A DNA stretch of 64,000 nucleotides from contig DIWM01000049.1 of assembly GCA_002428485.1 (NCBI GenBank), positions 9,677 to 73,676 of the forward strand. The letters are read 5' to 3'. The notes below the pieces were generated by a model. The model did not search any database. It was not told the DNA's origin and was given only the letters and a program-made list of their open reading frames with translations. The stretch comes from Deltaproteobacteria bacterium UBA6106. GTDB taxonomy: Bacteria > Desulfobacterota > Syntrophorhabdia > Syntrophorhabdales > Syntrophorhabdaceae. The translations under genes were made by a program, and so were the position numbers. Of the stretch, positions 17,131 to 24,305 are shown one piece after another; the first letter of the stretch is position 1; each line of letters begins with the position of its first letter.

Positions 17131-17477
17131 CCAAATTTAACCCGGATTTTCCATCAGGACGAGCACCGGTGTCGGGCTCTTCCCCGCAAACACGCTCATT
17201 CAAGCTCCAGATGAAAGGCGGCTCATAGTTCATAGCTCATGGCTCATAGCAGAAGCAAGAACCCGACATGCAGCGAGCAGTATGTACGAATATCTTTTAC
17301 TGCCTGTTCTCTGCTGTTTATTATGTTTCGTCTTTGCCATCAGCTATGAGCTATCAGCCACGAGCTGGTTTTCCGCCTCACGACGGTTTGCTAAAGGAAC
17401 GGTTTCATTGCGAGGTCAGTCTCGAGCAACAAGCCCGACACTGTGCTAATGACTTATCCGGGTTAAACATAATTTGG
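17131..17477. repeat. ~347-bp imperfect palindromic element with ~50-bp terminal inverted repeats
   Basis: The left end (ccaaatttaacccggat ... gtgtcgggctctt) and the reverse complement of the right end (ccaaattatgtttaaccc ... gtgtcgggcttgtt) match over about 50 bases. Inside, GCTCATAG words at 17220-17250 pair with GCTATGAG words at 17340-17365, and aaaggcgg pairs with ccgcct. It is therefore a nested stem-loop, MITE-like in form. The left end is also the 60-bp element found alone at 1755-1814. Confidence 0.6.
17141..17199. repeat. 60-bp dispersed element, copy B
   Basis: Second copy of the element at 1755-1814; here it forms the left terminal repeat of the larger palindrome. Confidence 0.55.
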
Positions 17478-17590
17478 TGTGACCCGGCATCGAGAGGAAC
17501 TGAATCGCTGCAAGGGTAAATTATGCGCAGGGAGCAGGGAGCAAAAGAGTTTTCCGGCGTTAAATCGATTTGGGCAACAAGCCGTCGAGC

Positions 17591-18526
17591 TCAGCCTGCT
17601 TTTGATAAGTACGATGCCTCGATCTGTTTGATGGTCTCGAAGAGCTGTTGATTGACGGGAGTGGGCAAGTTGTAGCGCCTGCCGAGCTCGATCACCTTGC
17701 CGGCGAACATCTCGACCTCGGTCTTCCTGCCTGCCTCCACGTCCTGAAGCATAGAGGTCTTTCCCTGCGGGCTTAAGCCCGAAAGGACCGTATACCAGTT
17801 TTGTATATCTTCCTCTGTCAAAGGGATATTTGTTTTTGCGGCAAGCGCCATGACCTCCCGCATGGCCGATTCCATGAGGTCTCTTGCCCCCCGGGATTCC
17901 TGAAATACGGAGTAGGGCGCCCGCAGGGCTGCCGAGGCCTGATTGATGCCGACGTTGATCATGAACTTCCACCAGAGGATGCGGATCATATCGGGCGGAG
18001 CCTCATAGACGATGCCCGCACGGTCGAAGAGCGCCTGCACGCGCTTCACCCTTTCGGTGATCAAATGGTTTTCACGTTCACCGAAAAAGACCTTTCCCTG
18101 CCTTGTGTACGTCACAGTGTTTCCTTCCTTTAAGGCGTCCATTCCCACGGCCACGGCATAGAGCACCCTGTCCATTCCATAGACACTCCCGATCTGCTCT
18201 TCACTTTCTATGCCGTTCATGACAGAGATGATGATCGTCTGCTCCCCAACGCTGTTTTTTACATCCCTGATGGCCTTATGGAGGTGGTGGCGCTTGACGG
18301 CAACGATGAGGAGGTCTGCAGGGGGGTGAGGGTCTTTAGGCCTCATCACAGGGATGCGGTAATGTTTGCCGTTCACGAACAGTCCTTTTTCGGCAAGCCA
18401 CCCATAACGCTCTCCCCCCGCAACGAAGGAGACGCAATTGCCGTCCATCGTATGGAAGATGCTCGCGTAAGCAGCGCCCATAGCCCCGGCGCCGATGATC
18501 GATATGGTCTCGATCGGTGGTCTCAC
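17591..18526 (-). CDS. Ketopantoate-reductase-family protein (PanE/ApbA)
   Basis: 311 residues from a GTG at 18526. I chose it because it follows the end of the LapA-like gene (stop at 18534) and directly precedes the Rossmann strand ETISIIGAGAMGAAYA; any earlier start would overlap that gene in another frame. Family enzymes reduce 2-dehydropantoate with NADPH. Seen: the GxGxxG loop, the catalytic-Lys segment VAVKRHH, NGIESEEQI, and the C-terminal WWKFMINVGINQASAALR and SMLQDVEAGRKTEVEMFAG. Substrate specificity within this broad family is uncertain. Confidence 0.85.
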   Translation of the reverse strand: MRPPIETISIIGAGAMGAAYASIFHTMDGNCVSFVAGGERYGWLAEKGLFVNGKHYRIPVMRPKDPHPPADLLIVAVKRHHLHKAIRDVKNSVGEQTIIISVMNGIESEEQIGSVYGMDRVLYAVAVGMDALKEGNTVTYTRQGKVFFGERENHLITERVKRVQALFDRAGIVYEAPPDMIRILWWKFMINVGINQASAALRAPYSVFQESRGARDLMESAMREVMALAAKTNIPLTEEDIQNWYTVLSGLSPQGKTSMLQDVEAGRKTEVEMFAGKVIELGRRYNLPTPVNQQLFETIKQIEASYLSKAG

Positions 18527-18533
18527 GGTTCTA

Positions 18534-18761
18534 TTATCCGCCTTGCAGTTCCTTTTTCCCCTTGGACTGCCGCCTGATGCGGAGCCCAAGCATGATAATG
18601 AAGGTGACGACCGCACCGGATAGGGCCGAAAGGAAGATGACGATAGCGAGTGATGCATCGAATCTCCAGAAAAGGAAAGAGATCGCAACGGGCGCCGCGT
18701 TCTGGACCGAGAAAGCGGCTACGCACAATATGATGATGCACGCAACGAATATTATGGCCAT
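18534..18761 (-). CDS. LapA-domain (DUF1049-like) small membrane protein
   Basis: 75 residues with two transmembrane helices (about 3-20 and 38-60). The middle NAAPVAISFLFWRFDASLAIVI is the typical LapA/YciS signature (Q/NN..P V.. FL.w....s). Basic tail RIRRQSKGKK. LapA proteins assist LPS assembly in enterobacteria; whether that holds here is unknown. It is the first gene of a small minus-strand pair with the PanE-like gene, 7 bases apart. Confidence 0.82.
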   Translation of the reverse strand: MAIIFVACIIILCVAAFSVQNAAPVAISFLFWRFDASLAIVIFLSALSGAVVTFIIMLGLRIRRQSKGKKELQGG

Positions 18762-18853
18762 AGATCCTCCTTATCCTTACCTTTCATTTGAACGACCATA
18801 TTTTCATTCTACACATTTGTGCAGCAATTTGCACCTGAAGAAAGTATCAGGAT

Positions 18854-18926
18854 TTAGAATACCCAATAACCAATGACCGAATACCCAAACGGCAAGAAAC
18901 TATGTAAGTCTTTGTTTGGTTATTTT
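18854..18926. repeat. CCAATAACC / GGTTATT inverted repeat overlapping a gene end
   Basis: The left arm (caataaccaatgaccgaatacccaaac) pairs with the right arm (gtttggttattttatttgg). The right arm is also the 3' end of the minus-strand dehydrogenase gene and encodes its last ~10 residues. Confidence 0.65.
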
Positions 18927-20564
18927 ATTTGGTCCGTTCGGCTTGTAGATAAACCGCGCTGCATCTTTGCCCATCCAGAAGATGAGGTCAGAGATATTCA
19001 TGCGGGAGCGGACAAAAGGGGAAAAGCGGACCGCCCACTCGTATTCATTATTTGAGGTGGGGGGAGTCGTTGCGCCTGCCGTCAAGGGAAGCCCGGAAAG
19101 CCTCATCAGGGAAGCAATCTCCGTGGTACGCTGGGTGAGCCTCGCGAGGCTACTTTGTATCTCAGGCCATTCCTTTGTGAATGCGCCAATCCTTCCAAGC
19201 GTAAGCTCTTCCTTCCATCGACTGGATTTCTTCACGTATTCACGAATAAATTCCTGCCGTGCCTTTTCGATCCGGTCCGGCGTCGGAGGCAAAGGTGCTC
19301 TGTCAATAAGATCGTTAAGGATGACCAGGCCTTCGTTTTCGGGATCCTGCAGCCAGCCCAATGCATCGATGCTATTAAGCCCGATCAGCCAGTCGAAAGC
19401 GCGGGCGCTCGTAAGGCATCCAAGGGCCACCTGTTCCCCGTGAAAAACAAGCTCTTTCCCTGAAGTAAGCCTCAGAAAATCGAGGCCGTGACTGATGACG
19501 TGCTCGAAACCGGATAGCGGCGTCGTCTCGCCGCTTACCGACATGGCTATCCCCGCCATGGCAAGCGAGGCAGAAATGCACCTGATCGTTTCTTCCGGGA
19601 GGGGGGATTGGGTAAATCCTTCGGCACTTTTCTTGATGCCTTCCACAAAAGGTTCCATAAGCCGGAAAGCCGTTTCGTCGTAACGGTCCATGACGCCGAG
19701 GCGCTTTCCGAGGTACCAGTCGCCGTAAGCGACAAAACGGGCGAGCAGGTCGCCATAACCAGCGCGGGACATGCGCGGAGGGGCGCATTCGAGGATCGAT
19801 TTGATCCAGAACGTGGCAGCTACCTCGCGGGAAAGCCCGGTTCGCTTGGCGCCAAAGAAATCAATGACAGAAAATGCGGACGTGAAGGCAGTTACCGTGA
19901 GGGCAGTGGGTATTGATATAAAAGGCGACCCGATGCCTTCGAGAAAGAGCGCCTGTTTTACAACGTCAGTAATGCTCCCTGAACCGAGGACTACAAAAAT
20001 GCCGGGCTTGCATGCACGAACAATATCCCTGGTATTTTCAACAAGGCGATGAGAGGCATGTAGATCTGCCGGGGGGACACCGAGGCGCTCCGACAAGACA
20101 ATCCAGTCAGGAGACAGGACTGCATTATTAAGGGCGTCACGGACAGCCCGATCAACGTCAGGTGCGCCTTTTTCAGAACATACCTTCGGCATACCGTCGA
20201 CAAAGACAGTGAGGTCTTTACTGTTTTGCCGGGCAGAACCGACGAAGCCCTTCAATTGATCTATGAATTCATCAACAGTATCAGCATAATACTGCTGCGG
20301 CACAAACAGCGCCCTTGAAGGATCCGACAGGATGCCCTCTGCGGCGAGCCTTTCTCGGAGCTGAGTCATCCAGGGATTCAAGGGATCACCGCCATAACCA
20401 ATTTTGCACAGTATCGAGAGGGCATTCTGATAATAAATGTAGCAGTATCTTAGAACAAATTCTACAAATATTTCCCACGTTTCCTCATGTGGTTCAGGTA
20501 GTTCATCGGGTCCTCTACCGGTTCTCAGCTTGTGGAAATCTGCATTCGAATTTCGATTTGCCAT
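18900..20564 (-). CDS. sn-Glycerol-1-phosphate dehydrogenase homologue (EgsA/AraM-like), extended N-terminus
   Basis: 554 residues; bacterial AraM and archaeal EgsA are about 350-400, so there is an extra ~130-residue N-terminal region of unknown function. The family makes sn-glycerol-1-phosphate from DHAP. Seen: the NAD(P) loop VVLGSGSITDVVK, PTALTVTAFTSAFSVI, the metal-Asp segment GYGDLLARFVAYGDWYLG, and the metal-His motifs SGFEHVISHGLDF and FHGEQVALG. The last residues (PNKITKQRLT) are encoded by a repeat arm. The start ATG lies directly after a GCTCATAG-type repeat. Bacterial examples are scattered, so the lipid or sugar product is open. Confidence 0.85.
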   Translation of the reverse strand: MANRNSNADFHKLRTGRGPDELPEPHEETWEIFVEFVLRYCYIYYQNALSILCKIGYGGDPLNPWMTQLRERLAAEGILSDPSRALFVPQQYYADTVDEFIDQLKGFVGSARQNSKDLTVFVDGMPKVCSEKGAPDVDRAVRDALNNAVLSPDWIVLSERLGVPPADLHASHRLVENTRDIVRACKPGIFVVLGSGSITDVVKQALFLEGIGSPFISIPTALTVTAFTSAFSVIDFFGAKRTGLSREVAATFWIKSILECAPPRMSRAGYGDLLARFVAYGDWYLGKRLGVMDRYDETAFRLMEPFVEGIKKSAEGFTQSPLPEETIRCISASLAMAGIAMSVSGETTPLSGFEHVISHGLDFLRLTSGKELVFHGEQVALGCLTSARAFDWLIGLNSIDALGWLQDPENEGLVILNDLIDRAPLPPTPDRIEKARQEFIREYVKKSSRWKEELTLGRIGAFTKEWPEIQSSLARLTQRTTEIASLMRLSGLPLTAGATTPPTSNNEYEWAVRFSPFVRSRMNISDLIFWMGKDAARFIYKPNGPNKITKQRLT

Positions 20565-20590
20565 CAGCTATGAGCCATGAGCTATGAACC
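20564..20590. repeat. GCTATGAG-word repeat at a gene start
   Basis: catcagctatgagccatgagctatgaacc; on the minus strand these words lead directly into the start codon of the dehydrogenase gene. Confidence 0.6.
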
Positions 20591-20629
20591 TTTTTATGCC
20601 ATGCGCCGAGCGCTTTGCGCTATATATCC

Positions 20630-20880
20630 CTGTATTTATGGAGTATTACAAATGATATATATAGTAATATAAAACAAATATAAATAATATATAAAATATA
20701 TAATTAAATACAAATAAAATTACTAAAATAATAATAAAAATATCAAAAATATAAATAAAAGATGTAAATAATAAGTAATATAATATATAAAATATACAAT
20801 AAAATTATATTAATATGAATATTATATAAAAAAACATAATTATTTTATTGACAAGATATTTTTAATATATTTATAATGTA
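20630..20880. other. ~250-base extremely AT-rich region
   Basis: From about 20637 to 20880 the sequence is almost only A and T, with many short runs (ataaat, aatata), against about 50% GC on both sides. There is no ORF of note. It ends in a consensus promoter driving the RHH gene. This composition gives intrinsic curvature and easy melting; an UP element or nucleoid-protein binding site is plausible. Confidence 0.75.
20848..20877 (+). promoter_or_regulatory. Consensus sigma-70 promoter
   Basis: TTGACA (20848-20853), 18-base spacer, TATAAT (20872-20877), preceded by more than 200 bases of AT-rich sequence. The start codon of the RHH gene is at 20903. This is the best promoter match in the window. 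Confidence 0.85.
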
Positions 20881-20902
20881 AACGTATAAGAATAGGAATG
20901 AA

Positions 20903-21085
20903 ATGGGGAAGAAAAAGGCAGAGGCAGAAAAGAAGTCGGTTCCGGTTATAGTTCGTCTGAGCAAGGAAGAGTTTGAGATGCTGGAAAAGAGGGCTTCCAC
21001 TCTCGGGATGAATGTATCAACGTTCCTGAGATTACTGATACGCAGAGGAAGGATCGAGCTGGACGAAAGGGAGCAAAAACTCTAA
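20903..21085 (+). CDS. Small ribbon-helix-helix-like DNA-binding protein
   Basis: 60 residues. A Lys/Glu-rich N-terminus (MGKKKAEAEKKS) is followed by VPVIVRLSKEEFEMLEKRASTLGMNVSTFLRLLIRRG, which has the strand-helix-helix pattern of CopG/Arc-type repressors or relaxosome accessory proteins. It is expressed from the strong promoter just upstream and precedes a Lys-rich peptide ORF by 19 bases. It may bind its own AT-rich promoter region (inference). Confidence 0.75.
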   Translation: MGKKKAEAEKKSVPVIVRLSKEEFEMLEKRASTLGMNVSTFLRLLIRRGRIELDEREQKL

Positions 21086-21104
21086 AGAAAGGGGGTGATA
21101 CATA

Positions 21105-21161
21105 ATGGCAACGAAGAAGAAAGCAGCAACAAAGAAGAAAGCAACAGGTAAGAAGAAATAA
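21105..21161 (+). CDS. 18-residue Lys-rich peptide (histone-H1-tail-like)
   Basis: ATG at 21105 to TAA at 21161 encodes MATKKKAATKKKATGKKK. A strong GGGGGTG ribosome site lies about 8 bases upstream. Eleven of eighteen residues are Ala or Thr separators and Lys triplets, like the basic tails of bacterial histone-H1-like proteins. It lies 19 bases after the RHH gene and upstream of HU. Too short for routine gene finders. Translation is inferred from the ribosome site and codon pattern. Confidence 0.6.
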   Translation: MATKKKAATKKKATGKKK

Positions 21162-21186
21162 GGGAGGGGCGCAAGCCCCTTCCCAC
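21162..21186 (+). terminator. GC-rich hairpin after the Lys-rich peptide ORF
   Basis: GGGAGGGGC-GCAA-GCCCCTTCCC forms a strong stem with one bulge directly after the stop codon. No T-run follows, so it may be a pause or mRNA-stabilising hairpin rather than an intrinsic terminator. Confidence 0.5.
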
Positions 21187-21279
21187 CCCAACCTCACGTT
21201 CACGCGGCAGCGGGTATTAGTTGCGGAATCTCCCGGAGCGCACTGTAAGTACTTCTCTGTGAGCCATGACGTTCAACTA

Positions 21280-21299
21280 TTCGAAACTATGGTTTCGAA
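21280..21299. promoter_or_regulatory. Perfect 8-bp inverted repeat upstream of HU leader
   Basis: TTCGAAAC-TATG-GTTTCGAA, ending exactly at the ribosome site (GGAGGG) of the leader ORF. It could be an operator or a stem that hides the ribosome site. Confidence 0.45.
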
Positions 21300-21310
21300 G
21301 GAGGGCAGAT

Positions 21311-21358
21311 GTGATACAGCACGCAATACAAAACCACAGGAAAGGAGGTGAGAGATAG
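21311..21358 (+). CDS. 15-residue leader ORF abutting HU
   Basis: GTG at 21311 to TAG at 21356-21358 encodes MIQHAIQNHRKGGER. GGAGGG lies 5 bases upstream, and the stop codon touches the HU start codon. The HU ribosome site (AAAGGAGGTGAG) is inside this ORF, so translation of the leader would pass over it. Candidate translational coupling; no experimental support. Confidence 0.4.
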   Translation: MIQHAIQNHRKGGER

Positions 21359-21631
21359 ATGACAAAGGCAGCATTCATCGAAAAAGTAGCGGCAAAGACG
21401 AAATTCAGCAAAGCGCAGGCAGAGAAGGCGGTAAACTGCGTTGTCGATGTGCTGAAAGAAGTTATGAAGAAAGGTGACAAGCTCAGTCTCGTTGGTTTCG
21501 GAACCTTTTCGGTAGCGAAAAGAAAGGCCCGTAACGGGAGGAACCCAAGAACCGGAAAACCGATGAAGATTGCAGCGAAGAAGGTGCCAAAGTTTTCAGC
21601 ATCTCCGTTGCTCAGGAAAACGGTCAAGTAG
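21359..21631 (+). CDS. hup: HU-family DNA-binding protein
   Basis: 90 residues, the standard HU/IHF length. MTKAAFIEKVAAKTKFSKAQAEKAVNCV forms the dimerisation helices, GDKLSLVGFGTFSVAKRKAR the core strands, and GRNPRTGKPMKIAAKKVPKFSAS the DNA-gripping arm with the Pro tip (RNPRTG). A very strong AAAGGAGGTGAG site precedes the ATG. A bacterial nucleoid protein that bends DNA. It follows the RHH and Lys-rich small genes and ends in a terminator. Confidence 0.95.
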   Translation: MTKAAFIEKVAAKTKFSKAQAEKAVNCVVDVLKEVMKKGDKLSLVGFGTFSVAKRKARNGRNPRTGKPMKIAAKKVPKFSASPLLRKTVK

Positions 21632-21639
21632 TACCTTCA

Positions 21640-21702
21640 GAGGGCACGCTCTTGCCAGTTGCTCCTCCGGCAGGGTGTGCCCTCGCTTTATTCCACTTTT
21701 TT
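21640..21702 (+). terminator. Probable terminator after HU
   Basis: Stem GAGGGCACGCTCTTGCC / GGCAGGGTGTGCCCTC with a 12-base loop, followed about 11 bases later by a run of T (ACTTTTTT). Confidence 0.65.
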
Positions 21703-21801
21703 AATTGCCAAAAATTTGTTTCACTGCTATGGTAGTATCATATTCAAAAACTTATTGTTGTACGTATCTGTTCTGCAAAATTTGGCATAAGGGTGTACAA
21801 C

Positions 21802-23166
21802 ATGAAATTACAGGTCGGAGTTCTTCTTTTCATTCTCATTGTTATGTTGCAGGTTTTCGGTTCAGACACATGGGGTCAGGGAACCGTACCTCCTGAAGCC
21901 GAGGCGCTTATGTTAGACCAGGCCATCAGCCTGGCTTTACAGAACAACAATGAGGTAAAAAATGCTTTTCTTGAAGCAGAAAAGGCAAAGGAGCAGGTTG
22001 CCGCATTCCGTACCAGGCGTCTGCCGATATTTACGCTGTCAATTCTCGGGGCCAGAATGCTTAAGAGCGCAACCTTTGAATTCCCGAGAGGTTCTCTTGG
22101 TACCTTCGCGGCCACAGGCCCGATCCCTGCAAAAGATACCGATGTCGAAGCAAAACCGCAATTTGTTACATACGGCAGCGCCAGTATGGCGCAGCCCCTT
22201 TCGCAGCAATACCGGATCGGCCTGAACATAGATCTTCTCGGGACAAATCAGGCGATTGCAATGGAGAAGCTCCGGCTCCAGAAACAGACAACCGTCAATG
22301 ATGTAAAGCATGCATATTACGGAGTGCTTCAATTGCAGAGCTCGCTTGAGGCCGCACAGGAAGCAGTCGTCTTTTACCGTGAACTGGCCCGGGTAGTAGA
22401 CCAGCACGTTGCGCAGAAGACGGCAATGAGATCGGAAAGCCTGGAGGTGAAAGCTCGTCTTGCGAAAGCGGAAAAGGACGTCCTTGCGCTCTCCAACGCA
22501 ACGGCCTCGCAAAAAGAGCAGCTTAACAGGCTTCTGGCGCGCGATATCAGGACAAAATTTTCCGTAAGCCCCGTGCCGGACCCGGCTTTGCTTGCGGTAA
22601 ACCTTGACGAAGCAGGTTCCACTGCTCTTAGCCAGCGCCCCGAGGTCAAGGAGGCGCGGCTCAAGGTCAGGCGGGCGGAATATAACATGCGTATCAAGAA
22701 GTCGGAATATATACCCGACGTGAGCCTTTCGGTAAATTACGTATCCGTATATAACGTGGAGGTGCTGCCCAGGGATATCGCTACGGCGGGGCTGCTCTTT
22801 ACCTGGGACATTTTTGATTGGGGCAGGAAGAAGAGGGAGCTGGCGGAGAGGAGCATGACCATAGAGCAGGCATCGAACGGGGTGCGGGAGACCGAATCGG
22901 TTGTGTTGATGGACGTAAACAGCAAATACAGGAAATTGCAGGAGGCAAAGGCTGAGTGCGATGCAAGCCAATTGGGACTGGAGGCAGCGAGGGAAAAGCT
23001 CCGGACGACAAAAAACCAGTATATGGAAAAGACCCTTCTTTTAAAAGATGTTCTTGAAGCGGAAGCTACACGGGCAGACGCAAACCGCCAGTATCAGAAC
23101 GCGCTCCTCGACCTCTGGAAGGCAAAGGCAAACTTCGAGAAAGCCATGGGGGAGGAGTATAAATGA
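21802..23166 (+). CDS. TolC-family outer-membrane efflux protein
   Basis: 454 residues from ATG 21802, chosen over GTG 21793 because AAGGGTG sits 8 bases before it and the signal peptide then starts MKLQVGVLLFILIVML. Two OEP repeats rich in coiled coil are seen (about 40-240 and 255-450: EAEKAKEQVAAFRTRRLP; RPEVKEARLKVRRAEYNMRIKKSEYIPDVSL). It forms the outer-membrane duct of the RND pump encoded by the next two genes. Its stop overlaps the adaptor start in ATGA. Confidence 0.9.
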   Translation: MKLQVGVLLFILIVMLQVFGSDTWGQGTVPPEAEALMLDQAISLALQNNNEVKNAFLEAEKAKEQVAAFRTRRLPIFTLSILGARMLKSATFEFPRGSLGTFAATGPIPAKDTDVEAKPQFVTYGSASMAQPLSQQYRIGLNIDLLGTNQAIAMEKLRLQKQTTVNDVKHAYYGVLQLQSSLEAAQEAVVFYRELARVVDQHVAQKTAMRSESLEVKARLAKAEKDVLALSNATASQKEQLNRLLARDIRTKFSVSPVPDPALLAVNLDEAGSTALSQRPEVKEARLKVRRAEYNMRIKKSEYIPDVSLSVNYVSVYNVEVLPRDIATAGLLFTWDIFDWGRKKRELAERSMTIEQASNGVRETESVVLMDVNSKYRKLQEAKAECDASQLGLEAAREKLRTTKNQYMEKTLLLKDVLEAEATRADANRQYQNALLDLWKAKANFEKAMGEEYK

Positions 23167-24290
23167 AAAAGATCTCCTTGTTGATGGTTGTCTGTCTGCT
23201 CGCGGTTGTTTTCCTGACCGCGGGGTGCAGTGGTGAACAATCATCGAAAAAGACCCCAACGCCTGTGAGGGTCCAGGTCGTGGAGGAGCGCTCGGGAATG
23301 GAGGGGTTCCGTTACTCGGCGAGCATTCTGCCTTATGCGCAGGTTAACCTCGCCTTCAAGGTCGGCGGTTATGTGCAGGAGATACTCCAGGTAAAAGGCG
23401 CTGACGGGAAGATGCGAAATATTCAGGAAGGAGATACCGTACCCAAAGGGACGGTCCTGGCGAAGGTCAGGGAGGCTGACTATATGGCCAAGCTCAGCCA
23501 GGCCAAATCGCAGCTTGCCGATGCTCAGGCGGCCTTTACCAAGGCAAATGCCGATTTCCGGCGTGCCTCCAACCTTTTTAAGACAGAGAGCATCACCGAA
23601 AAGGATTTTGATACCGCAAAGGCGCGCTATGAAGAGACCAAGGCAAAGGTAGCCGGCGCAAGCGCCCGCGTGGATGAGGCGCAGATCGCCTTCAACGACG
23701 CGAGCCTCAAGGCGCCCATGAGTCTTTTGGTGCTCAAGAGGAATATAGAGGTCGGCGCCCTTGTGGGGCCGGGGTCAACGGGATTTGTTGTCGCCGACAC
23801 CTCGTCGGTAAAGGCCAAATTCGGGGTTCCGGACATGATACTGGAGGCGATGAGGATGGGAAGCGCCCAGACCGTTACCACGGATGCCTTTGCAGGGAGA
23901 GAGTTCAAAGGGATCATAACGAGCCTATCGCCTTCCGCCGATCCGCACAGCCGTATCTTTGACGTAGAGATCACGATCCCGAACCGCGACGGCAGGCTTA
24001 TGGCAGGGATGATCGTCTCCCTGGAGGTTGCCGGCACGAAGCTGAGAAAGCCCATGACAGTCGTTCCCCTTAACGCCATTGTCCGGCCCCGTGATAATCC
24101 GGCAGGATATGCCCTGTATATAATCGAGGAAAAAGAAGGAAGGCATCTCGCCCGCCAGCGTACGATCAAGATTGGCGAGGTCTTCGGGAATATGATCGCC
24201 GTCACCGAAGGGGTGAAAAAGGGTGACCGGGTGATCGTTACCGGCGCTACCCTCATTGTGGACGGAGATGAAGTAAAGATAGCCCTCTGA
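23163..24290 (+). CDS. RND periplasmic adaptor lipoprotein (membrane fusion protein)
   Basis: 375 residues. A lipobox (FLTAGCSG) places Cys at about residue 22, anchoring the protein in the inner membrane. It has a split barrel-sandwich hybrid domain (VNLAFKVGGYVQEI ... ASLKAPMSLLVLKRNIEVGALV), a coiled-coil hairpin at about 100-175 (LSQAKSQLADAQAAFTKANADF), then beta-barrel and membrane-proximal domains ending VKKGDRVIVTGATLIVDGDEV. It links the permease to the TolC-like duct. It starts inside the tolC-like stop codon, so the two are translationally coupled. Confidence 0.92.
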   Translation: MKKISLLMVVCLLAVVFLTAGCSGEQSSKKTPTPVRVQVVEERSGMEGFRYSASILPYAQVNLAFKVGGYVQEILQVKGADGKMRNIQEGDTVPKGTVLAKVREADYMAKLSQAKSQLADAQAAFTKANADFRRASNLFKTESITEKDFDTAKARYEETKAKVAGASARVDEAQIAFNDASLKAPMSLLVLKRNIEVGALVGPGSTGFVVADTSSVKAKFGVPDMILEAMRMGSAQTVTTDAFAGREFKGIITSLSPSADPHSRIFDVEITIPNRDGRLMAGMIVSLEVAGTKLRKPMTVVPLNAIVRPRDNPAGYALYIIEEKEGRHLARQRTIKIGEVFGNMIAVTEGVKKGDRVIVTGATLIVDGDEVKIAL

Positions 24291-24305
24291 GGGAGAACCC
24301 TTTTC

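Larger units (their letters stand above)
17044..17590. other. Non-coding 547-base gap with nested palindromes
   Basis: No gene with convincing codon structure is visible. The gap separates the BKACE gene from the convergent PanE-like gene and is dominated by the inverted-repeat element at 17131-17477. The remaining 17480-17590 includes a short direct repeat (gcagggagcagggagc). Confidence 0.6.

Noticed and set aside
17268..17519. 83-codon open frame in the palindromic gap
   Set aside because: It lies wholly within repeat arms, has no ribosome site and no recognisable protein pattern.
20630..20880. AT-rich island as chromosome replication origin
   Set aside because: No DnaA boxes were seen and dnaA, dnaN or gidA are not adjacent.
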